Position numbers and translations under genes: made by a program
NCBI GenBank assembly: GCA_015223015.1
Contig: JADFWK010000147.1
Location: 1-7,714 of the forward strand
Length of the DNA: 7,714 nucleotides
Origin: Pseudomonadota bacterium
GTDB lineage: Bacteria > Desulfobacterota > DSM-4660 > Desulfatiglandales > B25-G16
Direction: 5' to 3'
The notes under the pieces: generated by a model
Seen by the model: the letters and a program-made list of their open reading frames with translations, nothing else
Told to the model about the DNA's origin: nothing
Database searches by the model: none
Shown here: in pieces, positions 6,065-7,714 of the stretch
Layout: each line of letters begins with the position of its first letter
Position numbering within the stretch: the stretch's first letter is position 1

Positions 6065-7714
6065 TCACCCTTCCAATGCCTGCAAAACCAACTCATTTAT
6101 ATCCATGACCCGAAGGGTCTCGTTCAGCCCGGCAGCCTTGCGGGCATCCTCCAACATGATGCGGCACAAAGGGCATGCGGTAACGAGGATCTGTGCACCG
6201 GTTGCCTCGGCCTCCCTAATCCGGACCTCGCTCATTTTGACCTCGCCGTTCAGGTCCTGCCACATCCTTCCGCCACCTCCACCGCAGCAGAGGCTGTCAG
6301 CCCCGTGGTGGGTCATCTCCACAAGGTTGAGGCCGGGGATCGAGCGAATAACCTCCCTCGGCTCATCAAAAATCCCATTGTACCGGCCCAGGTAACAGGG
6401 GTCATGGTAGGTGACCGTTGCATCCATCCCATCTTTGAATTGGAGCTTCCCGTTGGCGATCAGTTCCAGCAAAACCAAAGTGTAATGGCGCGTCCTGAAA
6501 GACGCTTCAGGGTAATCATTTTTAAAGGTATGGAAGCAATGGGGCGAAGAGGTCACCACGTCGGTAATGCCATATTTATTAAAAAGATCGATACAGCCCT
6601 CCATCTGCTCAACAAAGAGGCCCAATTCGCCCGCTCGCCTGGCAATGTCCCCGCAGCAGGGCTCTTCTTGGCCAAGGATTCCAAAATTGACCCCCGCCGA
6701 CTGAAGGATCTTTGAAAACGATAAGGCTATTCCCTGTGCCGTGTCATCAAAGGAGGTAGTACATCCCACAAAGTAGCAGAGATCCGCTTTTGCGTCCCTT
6801 TTTGCGAGATCAACCAGATCCAGTCCCTCTGCCCAGGCCCCCCGCTTCTTTTTGGATGACTCCCACGGATTGTCGTACTTGAAAACCTTTTCAAGGGTCT
6901 GGTTCATAAGCGTGGGCACATTGGTTCCCTCCTCCACGGCCAAGACCCTTTTCTTCATTACGGCATCGTAGGTGGCGCCGTAGACGGGGCAGACCTCCAG
7001 GCAGGCCCGGCACGTGGTGCAGTACCAGAATTTTTCACCCACTTCATTTTCTTTGCCCATGCTCAGAAACCGGATATCTCCCCATGGTAAATGCTTCTGC
7101 CACAGGGCGTGGCGCATAGCCTGGATAAAATCACGAGGGTTAAAAGGTTCACCTGCCCCCGCAGATGGGCAAACCGCTACGCACCGCCCACACCGCATGC
7201 AGGCATCAAAAAAGATCGAATCACCCAGGTCAAATTCTCCCGCTCCTTCTTCTACATCCAGGACGACCGGTTTGCCGGAACCCTGGAAATAGATCCCTGC
7301 GGGTGCCCCCAGGATATGAAAAAGCTTGGTAAAGGGGATCGCTGCAATAAAACACAGGCTGAGGAGCGCATGCCCCCACCAGAGATAGGGATAAAGGGGT
7401 TTGGCCATCTCGGCTGAAAGCAGCGAGGCCATCTGCCAGCCCACAAAGGACCACTCACCCCATGGGGGTTGCTGAGAGACCAACCGAAAGCCCTCCACCA
7501 CAAAACCGGAAAGGCCGACCAGCAGAAGCCATCCCGGCACCAGGGCATCCTCCAGCCTCATTTCAAGCCGGGGAACACGCTGGATGTATCTACGAATGAT
7601 GGCCCATAGAATGCCTGCTACAAGCATGAGGCCCCCCACCTCCATGGCCAGGGAAAAAACTATATAAATAGTGCCCTTTAAGAATAAAAAGATCCATTCG
7701 TGGACAGACAGCAA
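6065..7714 (-). CDS. Membrane-bound HdrD-like Fe-S oxidoreductase (putative ETF:menaquinone oxidoreductase), 5' end outside window
   Basis: A membrane-anchored iron-sulfur protein of the DUF224/HdrD-like group, thought in related anaerobes to move electrons between EtfAB and menaquinone. At least 549 residues are visible. Numbering from the window edge, hydrophobic helices lie at about 14-40, 57-78 and 112-134, forming part of a NarI/DsrM-like cytochrome b domain; H115 and H133 are candidate haem ligands. A dicluster ferredoxin domain follows with C172, C175, C178, C182 and C232, C235, C238, C242. Two CCG domains come next: the first has C318, C353-C354 and C393 but no closing CxxC, and the second has C440, C476-C477, C514 and C517, complete. 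The frame is open to the window edge at a TTG with no Shine-Dalgarno sequence visible, and relatives have more N-terminal helices, so the true start is upstream. Placement directly before etfAB supports the ETF role. A heterodisulfide reductase subunit is less likely. Confidence 0.9.
   Translation of the reverse strand: MLSVHEWIFLFLKGTIYIVFSLAMEVGGLMLVAGILWAIIRRYIQRVPRLEMRLEDALVPGWLLLVGLSGFVVEGFRLVSQQPPWGEWSFVGWQMASLLSAEMAKPLYPYLWWGHALLSLCFIAAIPFTKLFHILGAPAGIYFQGSGKPVVLDVEEGAGEFDLGDSIFFDACMRCGRCVAVCPSAGAGEPFNPRDFIQAMRHALWQKHLPWGDIRFLSMGKENEVGEKFWYCTTCRACLEVCPVYGATYDAVMKKRVLAVEEGTNVPTLMNQTLEKVFKYDNPWESSKKKRGAWAEGLDLVDLAKRDAKADLCYFVGCTTSFDDTAQGIALSFSKILQSAGVNFGILGQEEPCCGDIARRAGELGLFVEQMEGCIDLFNKYGITDVVTSSPHCFHTFKNDYPEASFRTRHYTLVLLELIANGKLQFKDGMDATVTYHDPCYLGRYNGIFDEPREVIRSIPGLNLVEMTHHGADSLCCGGGGGRMWQDLNGEVKMSEVRIREAEATGAQILVTACPLCRIMLEDARKAAGLNETLRVMDINELVLQALEG

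Noticed and set aside
7712..7714. TTG at the window edge as start of the membrane oxidoreductase
   Set aside because: The frame is open to the edge, no upstream sequence is available to show a ribosome site, and relatives have additional N-terminal membrane helices.

Overview
The window looks like chromosomal DNA of an anaerobic bacterium, most likely a Desulfobacterota (deltaproteobacterial) sulfate reducer or syntroph. That placement is an inference from three things: an aldehyde:ferredoxin oxidoreductase family enzyme; an electron-transfer flavoprotein next to a membrane-bound HdrD-like ETF:quinone oxidoreductase; and a degenerate palindrome resembling the 'ATTCCCGCGAAAGCGGGAAT' repeats I recall from that group. 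No rRNA, tRNA, CRISPR array, transposase or phage gene is visible. Taxonomy cannot be fixed from this window alone.

All six genes lie on the minus strand, so transcription runs from right to left. In that order they are: a membrane Fe-S oxidoreductase with NarI-like, dicluster and two CCG domains (7714-6065, 5' end outside the window); etfA (6008-5019); etfB (5022-4231, overlapping etfA by 4 bp); a 161-bp gap with a hairpin just after etfB; a CrtI/PYROXD2-type FAD oxidoreductase (4069-2426); a 182-bp gap with a degenerate palindromic repeat, twin AT-rich 11-mers and a possible extended -10 promoter; a short-chain dehydrogenase (2243-1479); and, 9 bp later, an aldehyde:ferredoxin oxidoreductase (1469-1, 3' end outside the window). 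Five internal starts have a good Shine-Dalgarno sequence. For etfA this moves the start from an upstream GTG to the ATG at 6008.

A plausible reading is a catabolic oxidation module. The short-chain dehydrogenase would oxidise an alcohol, the tungsten enzyme would oxidise an aldehyde to an acid while reducing ferredoxin, and the FAD oxidoreductase would desaturate or oxidise an intermediate. Electrons from a flavoprotein dehydrogenase would pass through EtfAB and the membrane Fe-S protein into menaquinone. No acyl-CoA dehydrogenase is seen here, so the CrtI-like flavoprotein is the obvious local candidate for the ETF electron donor. This is an inference from gene order, and the substrate is unknown.
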